Positions 1 through 8,340 of a DNA stretch of 64,000 nucleotides are shown piece by piece. The notes under the pieces were generated by a model, which saw nothing but the letters and a program-made list of their open reading frames with translations, did not search any database and had not been told where the DNA came from. The position numbers and the translations under genes were made by a program. The DNA comes from an uncultured Eubacteriales bacterium. GTDB taxonomy: Bacteria > Bacillota > Clostridia > Oscillospirales > Oscillospiraceae. Every line of letters begins with the position of its first letter. The first letter of the stretch is position 1. The stretch spans positions 16,118 to 80,117 of the forward strand of contig UQYT01000006.1 of assembly GCA_900545405.1 (NCBI GenBank), read 5' to 3'.

Positions 1-760
1 GCCGCCGGGGGAGGAGCTTGGCGGCGGCGGCCGCGGCCTTGTAGGGGAGGCCGAGGGCGATCAGGGGGCGGCTGCTCTTTCTGAGGGCCGTTTTGGAGAT
101 GAACTCGCCGGCGGTCTCGGGGCTCATGCCCGTCTCCTCGTCATGCTCCATCTTCGCAACGCTCCGCGCCACGCGGCCGCCGTAGGCGTCCTCGCGCAGC
201 GTCTTTTTCCGGTTGGAGGTGAAGCCCGAGGAGATGTCACCCGGCATGACGGCGCAGACGCTGATGCCGAAGGGCCGCACCTCGTTTTGCAGCGCCAGCA
301 CATAGGCGTTTATCGCGGCCTTCGAGACCGAGTACCAGAGCTGGAAGGGTATGGGCAATATGCCAGCGATGGAGCTCATGCACACGATGCGCCCGCCGCC
401 CTGGGCGCGCATGACGGGGATGACCGCCCGCGCGGCACGGTCCGCGCCGTAGAGGTTCAGCTCCAGCTGCGCGTGCGCGTCATCCGGGGAGGTGTACTCC
501 GCCGCGCCCGAGATGCCGAAGCCCGCGTTGCACACGAGGATGTCTATCCGCCCCTCGCGCCGCTCGACTTCAGCGACTGCGGCCTGGACGCTCTGCTCGT
601 CCGTCATGTCCGCCGTCAGGTGCTCGACGCCCGGCGTGCCCTCCTTCGCGTGCCGCGAGAGCTCATAGACCTTGCAGCCGGCCTTCGCCAACGACATGGC
701 TGTGCAGCGGCCTATGCCGCCCGAGCCGCCTGTGACTATTGCAATTTCACGCTCTTTCAT
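1..760 (-). CDS. SDR-family oxidoreductase (3' end outside window)
   Basis: NAD(P)H-dependent short-chain dehydrogenase/reductase. The 253 visible residues show the Rossmann motif TGGSGGIG (residues 10-17), NAG (78-80), and a catalytic triad Ser129/130, Tyr143, Lys147 (YSVSK). The ATG overlaps the stop of the upstream oxoamine synthase by 14 bases, so the two are translated as one operon. In sphingoid-base and sulfonolipid pathways an oxoamine synthase makes a 3-keto base that an SDR then reduces; that pairing is the best guess for substrate. The family is broad, so 3-ketosphinganine-type reductase activity is inference. The C-terminus runs off the left edge. Confidence 0.85.
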   Translation of the reverse strand, partial: MKEREIAIVTGGSGGIGRCTAMSLAKAGCKVYELSRHAKEGTPGVEHLTADMTDEQSVQAAVAEVERREGRIDILVCNAGFGISGAAEYTSPDDAHAQLELNLYGADRAARAVIPVMRAQGGGRIVCMSSIAGILPIPFQLWYSVSKAAINAYVLALQNEVRPFGISVCAVMPGDISSGFTSNRKKTLREDAYGGRVARSVAKMEHDEETGMSPETAGEFISKTALRKSSRPLIALGLPYKAAAAAAKLLPRR

Positions 761-1928
761 CTTTGCCCAAGACCTCCGCAATGATGTCCATCGCCTCGTC
801 CAGCAGCGCCTCGGTGTGCGTGGCCATGCAGCTCACGCGCAGCAGGCACTCGCCCGGCGCCGCCGCGGGAGGCAGGACGGGATTTACATACACGCCCGCG
901 TCATAGAGCCGCTTGGCGCTGACGAGGGTGTGCTCCATCTCATATGTATAGATGGGGATTATCGGCGTCTCCGACTCTATTATCCTCAGGCCGCGGGCCT
1001 TCAGCCCGGCCCTTGCGTGAGACGCCAGTGCACTTAGACGCTGCGGGAGCTCCGGATGTTCCTCCAAAAGCCGCAAAGCCGCGAGGGCCGCGGCGCAGCT
1101 GGAGGGCGGGATGGAGGCCGAGAAAATGAAAGGCCGCGAGTTGTGGCGCACATAGTCGCAGACGAGCTCGGACGCCGCCATATAGCCGCCGAGGCTCGCG
1201 AGCGACTTGGAGAAGGTGCCCATGATGACGTCCACCTTGTCCTCGAGCCCGAAGTGGCTGGCCGTGCCGCGGCCGCCCTCGCCGATGACGCCGAGGCCGT
1301 GGGCGTCGTCCACCATGACGCGCGCGCCGTACTTTTCCGCCAAGTCGCAGATCTCCGGCAGCTTTGCGATGTCGCCGCCCATGGAGAACACGCCGTCGGT
1401 GACGATGAGGCAGCCCGCGGACTCCGGCACGGCCTTCAGCTTGGCCTCAAGGTCATCCATGTCCGCGTGTCGGTAGCGGAGCATCTTGCCGAAGGAGAGG
1501 CGGCAGCCGTCGTAGATGCTGGCGTGGTTCTCGCGGTCGCAGATGACGTAGTCGCCGCGGCCGACGAGGGCGCTGATGATGCCGAGGTTGGACTGGAAGC
1601 CAGTCGAGAAGGTGACGGCGCCGTCCTTGTGGACGAAGTCGGCCAACTCACGCTCCAGCTCGAGGTGGAGCCGGAGCGTGCCGTTCAAAAAGCGCGAGCC
1701 GGAGCAGCCGGTGCCGTATTCCGCGAGCGCAGCCTCCGCCGCCGCGATCACCTCCGGCGCCGCCGTGAGGCCCAGGTAGTTGTTGGAGCCGAGCATGATG
1801 CGGCGCTTGCCCTCCATGATGACTTCGGTGTCCTGCCTCGACTCGAGCGCGTGGAAATAGGGGTAGATGCCCCTCTCCCGGCACTCGCGCGCCGTGGTGT
1901 ACGCGGCGCACTTAGCAAACAGATCCAT
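747..1928 (-). CDS. alpha-oxoamine synthase, serine palmitoyltransferase-like
   Basis: PLP-dependent fold-type I enzyme of the BioF/KBL/SPT family, which condenses an amino acid with an acyl thioester and releases CO2. Seen: GSNNYLGL near the N-terminus, YGTGCSGSRFLNGT (about 71-84), His135 (ENHASIYD) stacking on PLP, DDAH (207-210), and the Schiff-base lysine K241 in GTFSKSLASLGG. The N-terminal GIYPYF and the DTEVIMEGKRRIMLGSNNY stretch resemble bacterial serine palmitoyltransferases more than BioF, from memory of the family. An upstream TTG at 1940 is possible, but the ATG at 1928 has GGAGG seven bases away. It is followed by an SDR. Alternatives are glycine C-acetyltransferase or a cysteate acyltransferase. 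Confidence 0.85.
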   Translation of the reverse strand: MDLFAKCAAYTTARECRERGIYPYFHALESRQDTEVIMEGKRRIMLGSNNYLGLTAAPEVIAAAEAALAEYGTGCSGSRFLNGTLRLHLELERELADFVHKDGAVTFSTGFQSNLGIISALVGRGDYVICDRENHASIYDGCRLSFGKMLRYRHADMDDLEAKLKAVPESAGCLIVTDGVFSMGGDIAKLPEICDLAEKYGARVMVDDAHGLGVIGEGGRGTASHFGLEDKVDVIMGTFSKSLASLGGYMAASELVCDYVRHNSRPFIFSASIPPSSCAAALAALRLLEEHPELPQRLSALASHARAGLKARGLRIIESETPIIPIYTYEMEHTLVSAKRLYDAGVYVNPVLPPAAAPGECLLRVSCMATHTEALLDEAMDIIAEVLGKDERA

Positions 1929-1974
1929 GTGTGCCTCCAAATACTTAAAAAATTTTAATTAAAAAGTTTTAAGC

Positions 1975-2003
1975 ATTATACATCCAGGAGGCTGATATGT
2001 CAA
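1975..2003 (-). promoter_or_regulatory. consensus sigma-A promoter of the oxoamine synthase operon
   Basis: On the minus strand TTGACA (1998-2003) and TATAAT (1975-1980) are separated by exactly 17 bases. The leader between it and the ATG at 1928 is very AT-rich and contains the palindrome TTTTAATTAAAA, a possible operator; no regulator is assigned. Confidence 0.8.
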
Positions 2004-2021
2004 GGCACGCCTGCTCATCGC

Positions 2022-2394
2022 TGCGCGCTCCGCGCGAATGAAAGTTTCGTCCACCTTTTCAAAGGTGGCGGGGTGCAGGGGCGGAGCCCTTGCCCGCGCT
2101 CCACAGAGCGCGGAACTCTCCTGATGCTCTCATAAGCGCAGGAGGGGGTTTAAGGGGGAACCCTCGCCGGGGGTTCCCCCTTTTTGTTTACTCTTGTGCG
2201 TGTGCGCCGTTTCCTTGGGTTGTGGTCGATGGCCCCTGCTGCGATTCGACCCCATTTCTTTGGTGCTTGCCCAAAGAAACGGTGTCGAGCCGCCAAAGAA
2301 AAGCGCTTTTTACCCCGGCGGCTCCACCATTCGCGTGAGCGCTAGTGCCTCGGTGGTCGGGACTCATCTTCGCCCGACTTGAGGAGGGGGCGGG
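2022..2394 (+). repeat. intergenic repeat, copy A (~370 bp)
   Basis: First of three near-identical copies in the window (others 8341-8716 and, inverted, 16352-16722). In order it holds a GC-rich start, the hairpin CCACCTTTTCAAAGGTGG, a GGGGGAACC/GGTTCCCCC hairpin ending in a T run, a hairpin built on TTTCTTTGG/CCAAAGAAA, and an end near CGCCCGACTT. It fills most of the 1929-2439 gap. Short ORFs in it are not conserved as proteins and are treated as spurious. Confidence 0.85.
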
Positions 2395-2439
2395 TACTGG
2401 ATTTTGGCGCGCAGCGTGTGTTTGCGTCTCGTCTGCCCT

Positions 2440-3816
2440 TTAAAAGCCTATGTTGGGCAGGGCGGCGAAGCCGGCTTCTAGGTCGTCGTCGGTGGGGACG
2501 TAGTCGTCCATGGTGCCGTCGTTGAACTTCTGGTAGGCGGTCATGTCGAAATAGCCGGTGCCGGTCAGGCCGAAGACGATGTTCTTCGCCTCGCCGGTCT
2601 CCTTGCACTTGACCGCCTCGTCGATGGCGACGCGTATGGCGTGGCTGGACTCGGGGGCGGGCAGGATGCCCTCGACGCGGGCAAAGTAGGTGGCGGCCTC
2701 GAAGACCGAGGTCTGGCCGACGGCGCGGGCCTCCATGTAGCCGTCGTGGTAGAGCTGCGAGAGCACGGGGCTCATGCCGTGATAGCGCAGGCCGCCGGCG
2801 TGGCTCGGCGAGGGGATGAAGCCGCTGCCGAGGGTGTACATCTTAGCCAGCGGGCAGACCTTGCCGGTGTCGCAGAAGTCATAGGCAAAGCGGCCGCGGG
2901 TGAGGCTGGGGCAGGAGGCGGGCTCTACGGCGATGAAGCGGTAGTTCCGCTCGCCGCGGAGCATCTCGCCCATGAAGGGGGAGATCAGGCCGCCGAGGTT
3001 GGAGCCGCCGCCGGCGCAGCCGATGATGATGTCGGGCACGACGCCGTATTTGTCGAGCGCGATCTTGGTCTCGAGGCCGATTATCGACTGGTGCAGCAGC
3101 ACCTGGTTGAGCACGCTGCCGAGGACATAGCGATAGCCCTCGTTGGTGGCGGCGGCCTCGACCGCCTCGGAGATGGCGCAGCCTAGGGAGCCGGTGGTGC
3201 CGGGATGCTCTGCCAGGATCTGGCGGCCGACCTCGGTCTCCATGGAGGGGCTCGGCGTCACGGAGGCGCCGTAGGTGCGCATGACCTCGCGGCGGAAGGG
3301 CTTCTGCTCATAGGAGCACTTGACCATGAAGACCTTGCAGTCGAGGCCCAGATAGGCGCAGGCCATGGAGAGCGCGGTCCCCCACTGTCCGGCGCCGGTC
3401 TCGGTGGTGACGCCGCGCAGGCCCTGATTCTTGGCGTAATACGCCTGGGCCACGGCGGAGTTGAGCTTGTGCGAGCCGGAGGTGTTGTTGCCCTCGAACT
3501 TGTAGTAGATGTGCGCCGGGGTGCCCAGCTTCTCCTCGAGGCAGTAGGCGCGAACAAGGGGCGAGGGGCGGTACATCTTGTAGAAGTCGCGTATCTCCTG
3601 CGGTATGGGGATCTCGCGGGTGTCGTTGTCGAGCTCCTGGCGGATGAGCTCGTCGCAGAAGACGGGCTGCAGGTCCTCGAACTTCATGGCCTCGCCCGTG
3701 GCGGGGTTGCGCAGCGGGGCGGGCTTATTCTTCATATCGGCGCGGACGTTGTACCACGTCCTGGGCATCTCCTCTTCACTGAGATAAATTTTGTACGGGA
3801 TCTTCGCTTCGGACAT
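2440..3816 (-). CDS. trpB2: stand-alone tryptophan synthase beta-like enzyme (TrpB2)
   Basis: Predicted to join indole and L-serine to give tryptophan using PLP. The 458-residue length and sequence match the TrpB2 subgroup, which has an N-terminal extension over TrpB1. Seen: PLP lysine K117 in GSHKLNSA, catalytic glutamate E139 in ETGAGQWG, and the phosphate-binding loop CAGGGSN (267-273). No trpA or other trp gene is adjacent, so it probably salvages indole or works with a distant TrpA. The start ATG lies just after a T-box leader with a UGG specifier, which ties expression to uncharged tRNA-Trp and supports a true tryptophan role. Family assignment is firm; whether indole comes from the cell or from outside is unknown. 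Confidence 0.92.
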   Translation of the reverse strand: MSEAKIPYKIYLSEEEMPRTWYNVRADMKNKPAPLRNPATGEAMKFEDLQPVFCDELIRQELDNDTREIPIPQEIRDFYKMYRPSPLVRAYCLEEKLGTPAHIYYKFEGNNTSGSHKLNSAVAQAYYAKNQGLRGVTTETGAGQWGTALSMACAYLGLDCKVFMVKCSYEQKPFRREVMRTYGASVTPSPSMETEVGRQILAEHPGTTGSLGCAISEAVEAAATNEGYRYVLGSVLNQVLLHQSIIGLETKIALDKYGVVPDIIIGCAGGGSNLGGLISPFMGEMLRGERNYRFIAVEPASCPSLTRGRFAYDFCDTGKVCPLAKMYTLGSGFIPSPSHAGGLRYHGMSPVLSQLYHDGYMEARAVGQTSVFEAATYFARVEGILPAPESSHAIRVAIDEAVKCKETGEAKNIVFGLTGTGYFDMTAYQKFNDGTMDDYVPTDDDLEAGFAALPNIGF

Positions 3817-3837
3817 GGTGTTATCCTCCTTTTTAGA

Positions 3838-4095
3838 ATAAAAAAAGTCCCAAGTGACCTAAAAGATCACTTGGGACAGATAAACATTATCTGCGGTGCC
3901 ACCCAAATTGCGGAGACTATGCTCCGCCGGCTCTGCCCGCGCTATCACGCGGCGGCGCTGTAACGGGCGCACACCCGGGAGTTAGTTTCGCTCCCCTCCT
4001 GAGTCCATTCACCGGCATCCGAAACTGCGGCGCTCACAGCAAACGCACCGCTCTCTGAAAGCCCTGATATCCGGCTACTCTTCTCAGTCATCGGT
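3838..4095 (-). promoter_or_regulatory. T-box leader, tRNA-Trp specific
   Basis: Minus-strand RNA leader upstream of trpB2. The conserved antiterminator/T-box sequence TGGGTGGCACCGCAG is present near 3891-3905. It is followed by an intrinsic terminator (stem 3847-3857 with 3867-3877, then a U run). Stem I ends with GAATGGAC; in the usual specifier position the codon is UGG at 4005-4007, i.e. tryptophan. Uncharged tRNA-Trp should favour antitermination. Confidence 0.92.
3847..3877 (-). terminator. T-box regulated terminator
   Basis: Perfect 11-bp stem GTCCCAAGTGA/TCACTTGGGAC with a 9-base loop, followed on the minus strand by a run of seven T. It is the OFF-state hairpin of the Trp T-box. Confidence 0.9.
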
Positions 4096-4107
4096 TTCTG
4101 CATTCAC

Positions 4108-4136
4108 AACATAACACTGCCGTGAATTTTTGTCAA
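4108..4136 (-). promoter_or_regulatory. promoter of the T-box/trpB2 unit
   Basis: TTGACA (4131-4136) and TATGTT (4108-4113) with a 17-base spacer on the minus strand, directly upstream of the T-box stem I. Confidence 0.75.
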
Positions 4137-4146
4137 GCATGAATTT

Positions 4147-4611
4147 TTATTCTTCGGCCCCGGCCTCGGGCATCAGCTCGCGGGACATGATGCAGAGCAT
4201 GTCCGCAACGCGCTCGAGCTCCGCAGCGGGAAAGCGCCGGCGCATGCGCTCCATGACCGTGGAGACGTAGTCTCGCATCATGCCGATGTAGCCGTAATAC
4301 TTGTCCGAGAGCACGAGGTAATACTCCCGCTTGTCCGGGCCGGAATTCTCCTTGCGCAGATAGCCCTTGCTGATGAGGCTGGCGACTTTGTAGGTGGCAT
4401 TTGACTGCGAGATGTTCAGAAACTCGGCGAATTTGCCGATGGTCGGCTTCCCCAGCTGGTTTATTACCTCGAGGGAGAAGACCTCCATCGCCGTCAGCGA
4501 GCCCTCGCGCTCGTGCACCTGGGAGAACACCTTGCGGTAAAAGCTGAACTTGAATTTGTCGTAGACCTCGAGAAAATTCTCCTCGAGCCGGTCCTTTTCC
4601 GGCCCGTTCAT
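4147..4611 (-). CDS. MarR-family transcriptional regulator
   Basis: A 154-residue winged-helix protein with the MarR layout: N-terminal dimerisation helices, a helix-turn-helix around residues 55-80 (IGKFAEFLNISQSNATYKVASL), and a wing containing SGPDKREYYLVLSDKG-like sequence. The ATG shares bases with the TGA of the cupin gene upstream (TGATG), indicating translational coupling; a TTG two codons earlier is possible. Being last in the amidohydrolase-dipeptidase-cupin operon, it probably controls that operon, as MarR proteins often do. The effector is unknown. Confidence 0.88.
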   Translation of the reverse strand: MNGPEKDRLEENFLEVYDKFKFSFYRKVFSQVHEREGSLTAMEVFSLEVINQLGKPTIGKFAEFLNISQSNATYKVASLISKGYLRKENSGPDKREYYLVLSDKYYGYIGMMRDYVSTVMERMRRRFPAAELERVADMLCIMSRELMPEAGAEE

Positions 4612-4958
4612 CAGCAATAGAGCACCAGCGCCACGAGCACCAGCGGCTCGTCGCGGAGGTTCTTCATGCTGTGGCCCTCACCGCTGTCCGTGAAGCAGAC
4701 GTCGCCCGCGCGGACGGTGGTGACGGTGCCGTTGTCGTTGTATTCGCCCTCGCCGGAGATGACGAGGTAGGTCTCGCCGTCGCCGTCGTGGACGTGCCAG
4801 CCGATCTCGCAGTTCTTCTCAAGCGTCACGGTGTTGAAGATGCGGCCCTTGCCGTACATGCCGTCCGCGGGCAGGATGACGCGGTTGACGAGATAGCCCT
4901 CGCCGCCCTTGAAGTTGTCCTTGCGCTCGATCTGCCTGTCTTCGTACCTTGTTATCAT
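4611..4958 (-). CDS. small cupin-domain protein
   Basis: A 115-residue single-domain cupin. Seen: cupin motif 1 as GWHVHDGDGETYLVISGEGEY (about 53-73, with the metal-type residues H55, H57 and E62 or E63) and motif 2 as AGDVCFTDSGEGHSM with a histidine near residue 97. Such cupins can be dioxygenases, isomerases or sensor domains; no specific reaction can be assigned. It sits 13 bases downstream of a dipeptidase and overlaps a MarR gene, so a role in the same small-molecule pathway is likely. Confidence 0.8.
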   Translation of the reverse strand: MITRYEDRQIERKDNFKGGEGYLVNRVILPADGMYGKGRIFNTVTLEKNCEIGWHVHDGDGETYLVISGEGEYNDNGTVTTVRAGDVCFTDSGEGHSMKNLRDEPLVLVALVLYC

Positions 4959-4971
4959 TATTTCTTCCTCC

Positions 4972-6381
4972 TTATTCTCCGCACAGCTCGGCTATCGCCA
5001 GTGCGAATATTTTGCATGCTGCCAGTGAATCGTGAATATTTATGCGCTCGTTCGCCCCGTGCATGTTGGAGACGAAGCCCGGCATGCCCGCACCGAAGGC
5101 CACGCCGCCGGGGATCTCGTGGACATAGGTGCCGCCGCCGGTGGCGACGCACTCGCCCTTGCGGCCGGAGTAGGTCTCATAGCAGCGCAGCAGCGTGGAG
5201 ACGAACTCGCCCTCGGCGGGGGTGTGGTGGGCCGGGTGCATCTCGGACTCGACGCTGAAGCCGAGGGAGCTGAGACGCGCGTCAAAGATCTGCTTGCAGT
5301 TGGCCTCGTCGGCGCAGATGGGCACGCGGCTGTCGAGCTGGGCGTCGAGGCCCGTATCGCAGAGGCTCAGCAGGTCGAGGGAGATGGTGAGCTCACCGGA
5401 GATGTCGTCCTTCTGCGCGATGCCGCAGGTCTCGCCGAGCCAGTCGCCGTGCGGGAAGCACTCGGCCAGTGTGCGGATGGTGCGCGTGGACTCGCAGTCG
5501 GCGAGGGGCAGGCTGCTCAGCACTGCGAGCAGGGCGGTTATGCCGTTGGCGCCTTCCCAGGGGGTGGAGGCGTGCGCCTGGCGGCCGTGGACGGAGAGCT
5601 CCGCCCCGCCGTCAACGTCGCAGGCGGAGAGGACCACGCCGCAGCGCGCGGCGGCGTCGGCGCCCAGCCTCAGGACCTCGGCGGCGTCCATGCCGAGCAC
5701 TGTGGCGCGGGCGTCGGCGGGGATGACGTTGATGCACAGGCCGCCCTCTATGGACGAGACGCGGGGCAGGGCGGTCCCGGCAGGCCAGCTGCGGGTGAGG
5801 TGGGGGCGGAACGTGCCCTTTTCCACGTTGTAGACGGGAAAGCCGGTGTCCGGCGTGAAGGTGTTCGGAGCAGGGGCGTGCTTGGAGTAGTAGTGGGGCA
5901 GGTCTTCGGAGCCGGACTCCTCGTTCGTGCCCATGATGAGGCGGCAGCCGTGCTTTATGGGCAGGCCCAGCTCCCGCACGCAGCGCATGGCGAAGAGGGC
6001 CATGACGACGGGGCCCTTGTCGTCGTCAGTGCCGCGGCCGTAGAGGCAGCCGTCGCCCTTGAGGACGGCCTCGTAGGGCGGGGTGTCCCAGCCATCGCCC
6101 TCGACAACGACGTCGAGGTGGCCGAGAATGTCGAGGCGGGAGGGCTGGTCGTTGAGGTCGGCGGTGCCGACGGCGCAGCCGTATATCTCCGTGGCAAAGC
6201 CGTATTCAGAGCAGAGGGCCAGGGCCTCGTCCAGGGCGGCCCGGGGGCCGGGGCCGAAGGGCGCGTCCGGCTCCGCCTCGCCGCGCACGCTTCTGACGGC
6301 GACAAGGCGGCCGATGTCGCGTATGAGCTCGGCCTCGTGGGCGTCGACCCACTGGGATATGCGTTCTTGAACTGTCATCAT
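4972..6381 (-). CDS. Sapep/PepV-type M20 metallodipeptidase
   Basis: Cytoplasmic zinc or manganese dipeptidase of the M20 family, 469 residues, the usual Sapep length. Seen: metal ligand H88 in ILGHLDVV with D90, the bridging aspartate in YGRGTDDDKG (about 114-123), the catalytic and metal-binding EE at 154-155 in GTNEESGSED, a lid domain with HGRQAHASTPWEGANG, and a late histidine in NMHGANERI. The start ATGATG overlaps the TGA of the amidohydrolase, and a GGAG site precedes it. Context suggests degradation of dipeptides or related amides together with the amidohydrolase. Confidence 0.9.
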   Translation of the reverse strand: MMTVQERISQWVDAHEAELIRDIGRLVAVRSVRGEAEPDAPFGPGPRAALDEALALCSEYGFATEIYGCAVGTADLNDQPSRLDILGHLDVVVEGDGWDTPPYEAVLKGDGCLYGRGTDDDKGPVVMALFAMRCVRELGLPIKHGCRLIMGTNEESGSEDLPHYYSKHAPAPNTFTPDTGFPVYNVEKGTFRPHLTRSWPAGTALPRVSSIEGGLCINVIPADARATVLGMDAAEVLRLGADAAARCGVVLSACDVDGGAELSVHGRQAHASTPWEGANGITALLAVLSSLPLADCESTRTIRTLAECFPHGDWLGETCGIAQKDDISGELTISLDLLSLCDTGLDAQLDSRVPICADEANCKQIFDARLSSLGFSVESEMHPAHHTPAEGEFVSTLLRCYETYSGRKGECVATGGGTYVHEIPGGVAFGAGMPGFVSNMHGANERINIHDSLAACKIFALAIAELCGE

Positions 6382-7649
6382 ATCAGCTCCTTAGTATATT
6401 TTTCGGCCTCGGCGATGATGTGCTCCACGCTGTCACCAACGTGGAACTCGCCGTTCTCGTAGAGTATGCGCCCGGCGACCATGGTCAGGCGCACGCAGTC
6501 CTTAGAGCCGCTGTAAACAAGATTCTGAGCCGGGGCCAGGATGGGCCTCATGCTCGGGCGCGAGAGGTCGATGACCGCGAGGTCGGCCCACTTGCCGGGG
6601 GCGAGGCTGTCGCAGTCGGAAAGGCCCATGGCCCGCGCGCCGCCGCTGCATGCGGCGTAGAGGATGTCGCCGGCGGGGCAGGCCGCGGCGTCCTCGCGCC
6701 GGAGCTTTTGCAGCACACAGGCGAGGTACATCTCGCGGAACATGTCGAGCGCGTTGTTGGAGGAGGCCCCGTCCGTGCCTATGGCGAGGTTGATGCCCAT
6801 GTCCATGAACTCGCTGAGGGGCGCGACGCCGCTGGCGAGCTTGGCGTTGGAGGCCGGGCAGGTGACGGCCCAGAGGCCGCGGTCACGGAATATCCGCATG
6901 TCGCCCTCGTCGAACCAGACGCAGTGGAAACCGCCGCCGCCGTAGTCGAAGAGGCCGAGCTGGTCGAAATAGCGCGTGGGGCTCATGCCGTGGCGCTCGA
7001 TGCAGCCCTCGTACTCGGACTTCGTCTCGCTGTTGTGGGTCCAGACCTCTGCCTTGTAGGTGTGGGCGAGCTCGGAAATGTAGCGGAGGAGCTCCTCACT
7101 CGCGGTGTACTCGGCGTGGAAGCCGAGGCGGTAGCCCACGAGGGGGCCCATGGCATTGTACTTTTCAAAGTCGCGCGCGGCGACGCTCCAGTCGGCGTCC
7201 CCGGCGGCGACGGCGCCGCAGAGGATGGAGCGGAAGCCGCTGTCGATTACGGCCTGGACGTAGGCGTCGCGATAGAAATACATGTCAAAGGCCGCGGTGA
7301 CGCCGCCGGAGAGCAGCTCGAGCACGGCGAGGCGGGTCAGGGCATAGATTGCTTCGGGAAAGAGCCTGGCCTCGCGGGGGAAGACCTGCTGGAAGAGCCA
7401 GTCGTGCAGCGGCAGGCCGTCGGCAAAGGAGCGCAGAAAGACCATGGGGTTGTGCGTGTGCGCGTCCTTGAAGCCGGGGATGATGAGGTCGCCGCCGAGG
7501 TCTATCTCGCGCTCAAAGGCGGGCATGTCCTCGCGCGGGGGGCCGACGTAGCTTATGCGGCCGCCATCGGTCCAGAGCTCGCCCTCGACTATGGAGCAGT
7601 CGCCGGGGCTGAGCATGGGCATGATGCGGGCGTTGTGGAGTCGTATCAT
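6378..7649 (-). CDS. amidohydrolase, MtaD/SsnA-like deaminase family
   Basis: Metal-dependent hydrolase with a TIM barrel. Seen: HxH pair H64/H66 in DAHTHNP, a third metal ligand H178 in GFHAEY, and the catalytic aspartate in IGTDGASSNN near residue 300. Family members deaminate methylthioadenosine, S-adenosylhomocysteine, guanine or related substrates; the sequence does not settle which. The ATG at 7649 is chosen over upstream in-frame codons because GGAGG lies seven bases before it. It is first gene of a four-gene operon with dipeptidase, cupin and MarR genes. Confidence 0.88.
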   Translation of the reverse strand: MIRLHNARIMPMLSPGDCSIVEGELWTDGGRISYVGPPREDMPAFEREIDLGGDLIIPGFKDAHTHNPMVFLRSFADGLPLHDWLFQQVFPREARLFPEAIYALTRLAVLELLSGGVTAAFDMYFYRDAYVQAVIDSGFRSILCGAVAAGDADWSVAARDFEKYNAMGPLVGYRLGFHAEYTASEELLRYISELAHTYKAEVWTHNSETKSEYEGCIERHGMSPTRYFDQLGLFDYGGGGFHCVWFDEGDMRIFRDRGLWAVTCPASNAKLASGVAPLSEFMDMGINLAIGTDGASSNNALDMFREMYLACVLQKLRREDAAACPAGDILYAACSGGARAMGLSDCDSLAPGKWADLAVIDLSRPSMRPILAPAQNLVYSGSKDCVRLTMVAGRILYENGEFHVGDSVEHIIAEAEKYTKELI

Positions 7650-7693
7650 AATTGTTACCTCCTTACAGGGGCGATGCAACATCTTCATATCAG

Positions 7694-7721
7694 ATTATCA
7701 CCGCAAAGGCGGGGATGTCAA
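7694..7721 (-). promoter_or_regulatory. promoter of the amidohydrolase operon
   Basis: Minus strand TTGACA (7716-7721), 16-base spacer, GATAAT (7694-7699). It abuts the divergent plus-strand promoter starting at 7722, so the two polymerases would compete for the site. Confidence 0.7.
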
Positions 7722-7750
7722 TTGCAAAAGCTCGGCGCGCGTGCTAAGAT
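7722..7750 (+). promoter_or_regulatory. promoter of the HD-domain gene
   Basis: TTGCAA (7722-7727), 17-base spacer, TAAGAT (7745-7750), 22 bases before the GTG start. It is back-to-back with the amidohydrolase promoter. Confidence 0.6.
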
Positions 7751-7772
7751 ACCGAGCTGAGAGGAGCTGATC

Positions 7773-8336
7773 GTGTTGACGGCAAGGGAGTTTATGGACT
7801 TTCTCCACGTGATGGAGCGGCTAAAGTGCAACGTGCGCCACGGCTGGACCAGCACGGGCCGGAGGGAATCGGTGGCGGAGCACAGCTATCGCCTCTGCGT
7901 GATGGCGTTTCTGCTGCGGGACGAGTTTCCGGGGCTGGACATGGAGAAGGTGCTGCACATGTGCATCATCCACGACTGGGGCGAGGCGGTGACGGGGGAC
8001 ATCCCGACCTTCCTGAAGACGGAGGCGGACGAGGCGACGGAGACGGACGCGGTGGCGCAGCTCACGTCGATGCTGCCGGACAAGAAGGCGGAGCTGGACG
8101 CGCTCTTTGCCGAGATGGAGGCGCTGGAGACGCCGGAGGCGAAGCTGTATAAGGCGATCGACCGCATCGAGGCGGTGATACAGCACAACGAGGCGCCGCT
8201 GGATACCTGGATAGAGCTGGAGCGGACGCTGAATCTGGAGTACGGCGTCAAGGACTGCGCCAATTTCCCGTTCATGGCCGAGCTTCGCGAGCTGGCCGCC
8301 GACGATACGCGAAAAAAACTCGCCGACGCCGAATAA
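7773..8336 (+). CDS. HD-domain phosphohydrolase, YfbR-like
   Basis: A 187-residue HD-domain protein resembling YfbR/YGK1-type 5'-deoxynucleotidases, which remove phosphate from dNMPs. Seen: the first metal histidine H37 in VAEHSYR, the HD pair H67-D68 in CIIHDWGE followed by a glutamate, and D130 in KAIDRIEA. The sequence RHGWTSTGRRESVAEHS is typical of the family. It starts at a GTG with GAGGAG upstream; the TTG one codon later is less likely. Probably a single-gene unit in nucleotide-pool maintenance. Confidence 0.85.
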   Translation: MLTAREFMDFLHVMERLKCNVRHGWTSTGRRESVAEHSYRLCVMAFLLRDEFPGLDMEKVLHMCIIHDWGEAVTGDIPTFLKTEADEATETDAVAQLTSMLPDKKAELDALFAEMEALETPEAKLYKAIDRIEAVIQHNEAPLDTWIELERTLNLEYGVKDCANFPFMAELRELAADDTRKKLADAE

Positions 8337-8340
8337 AACA

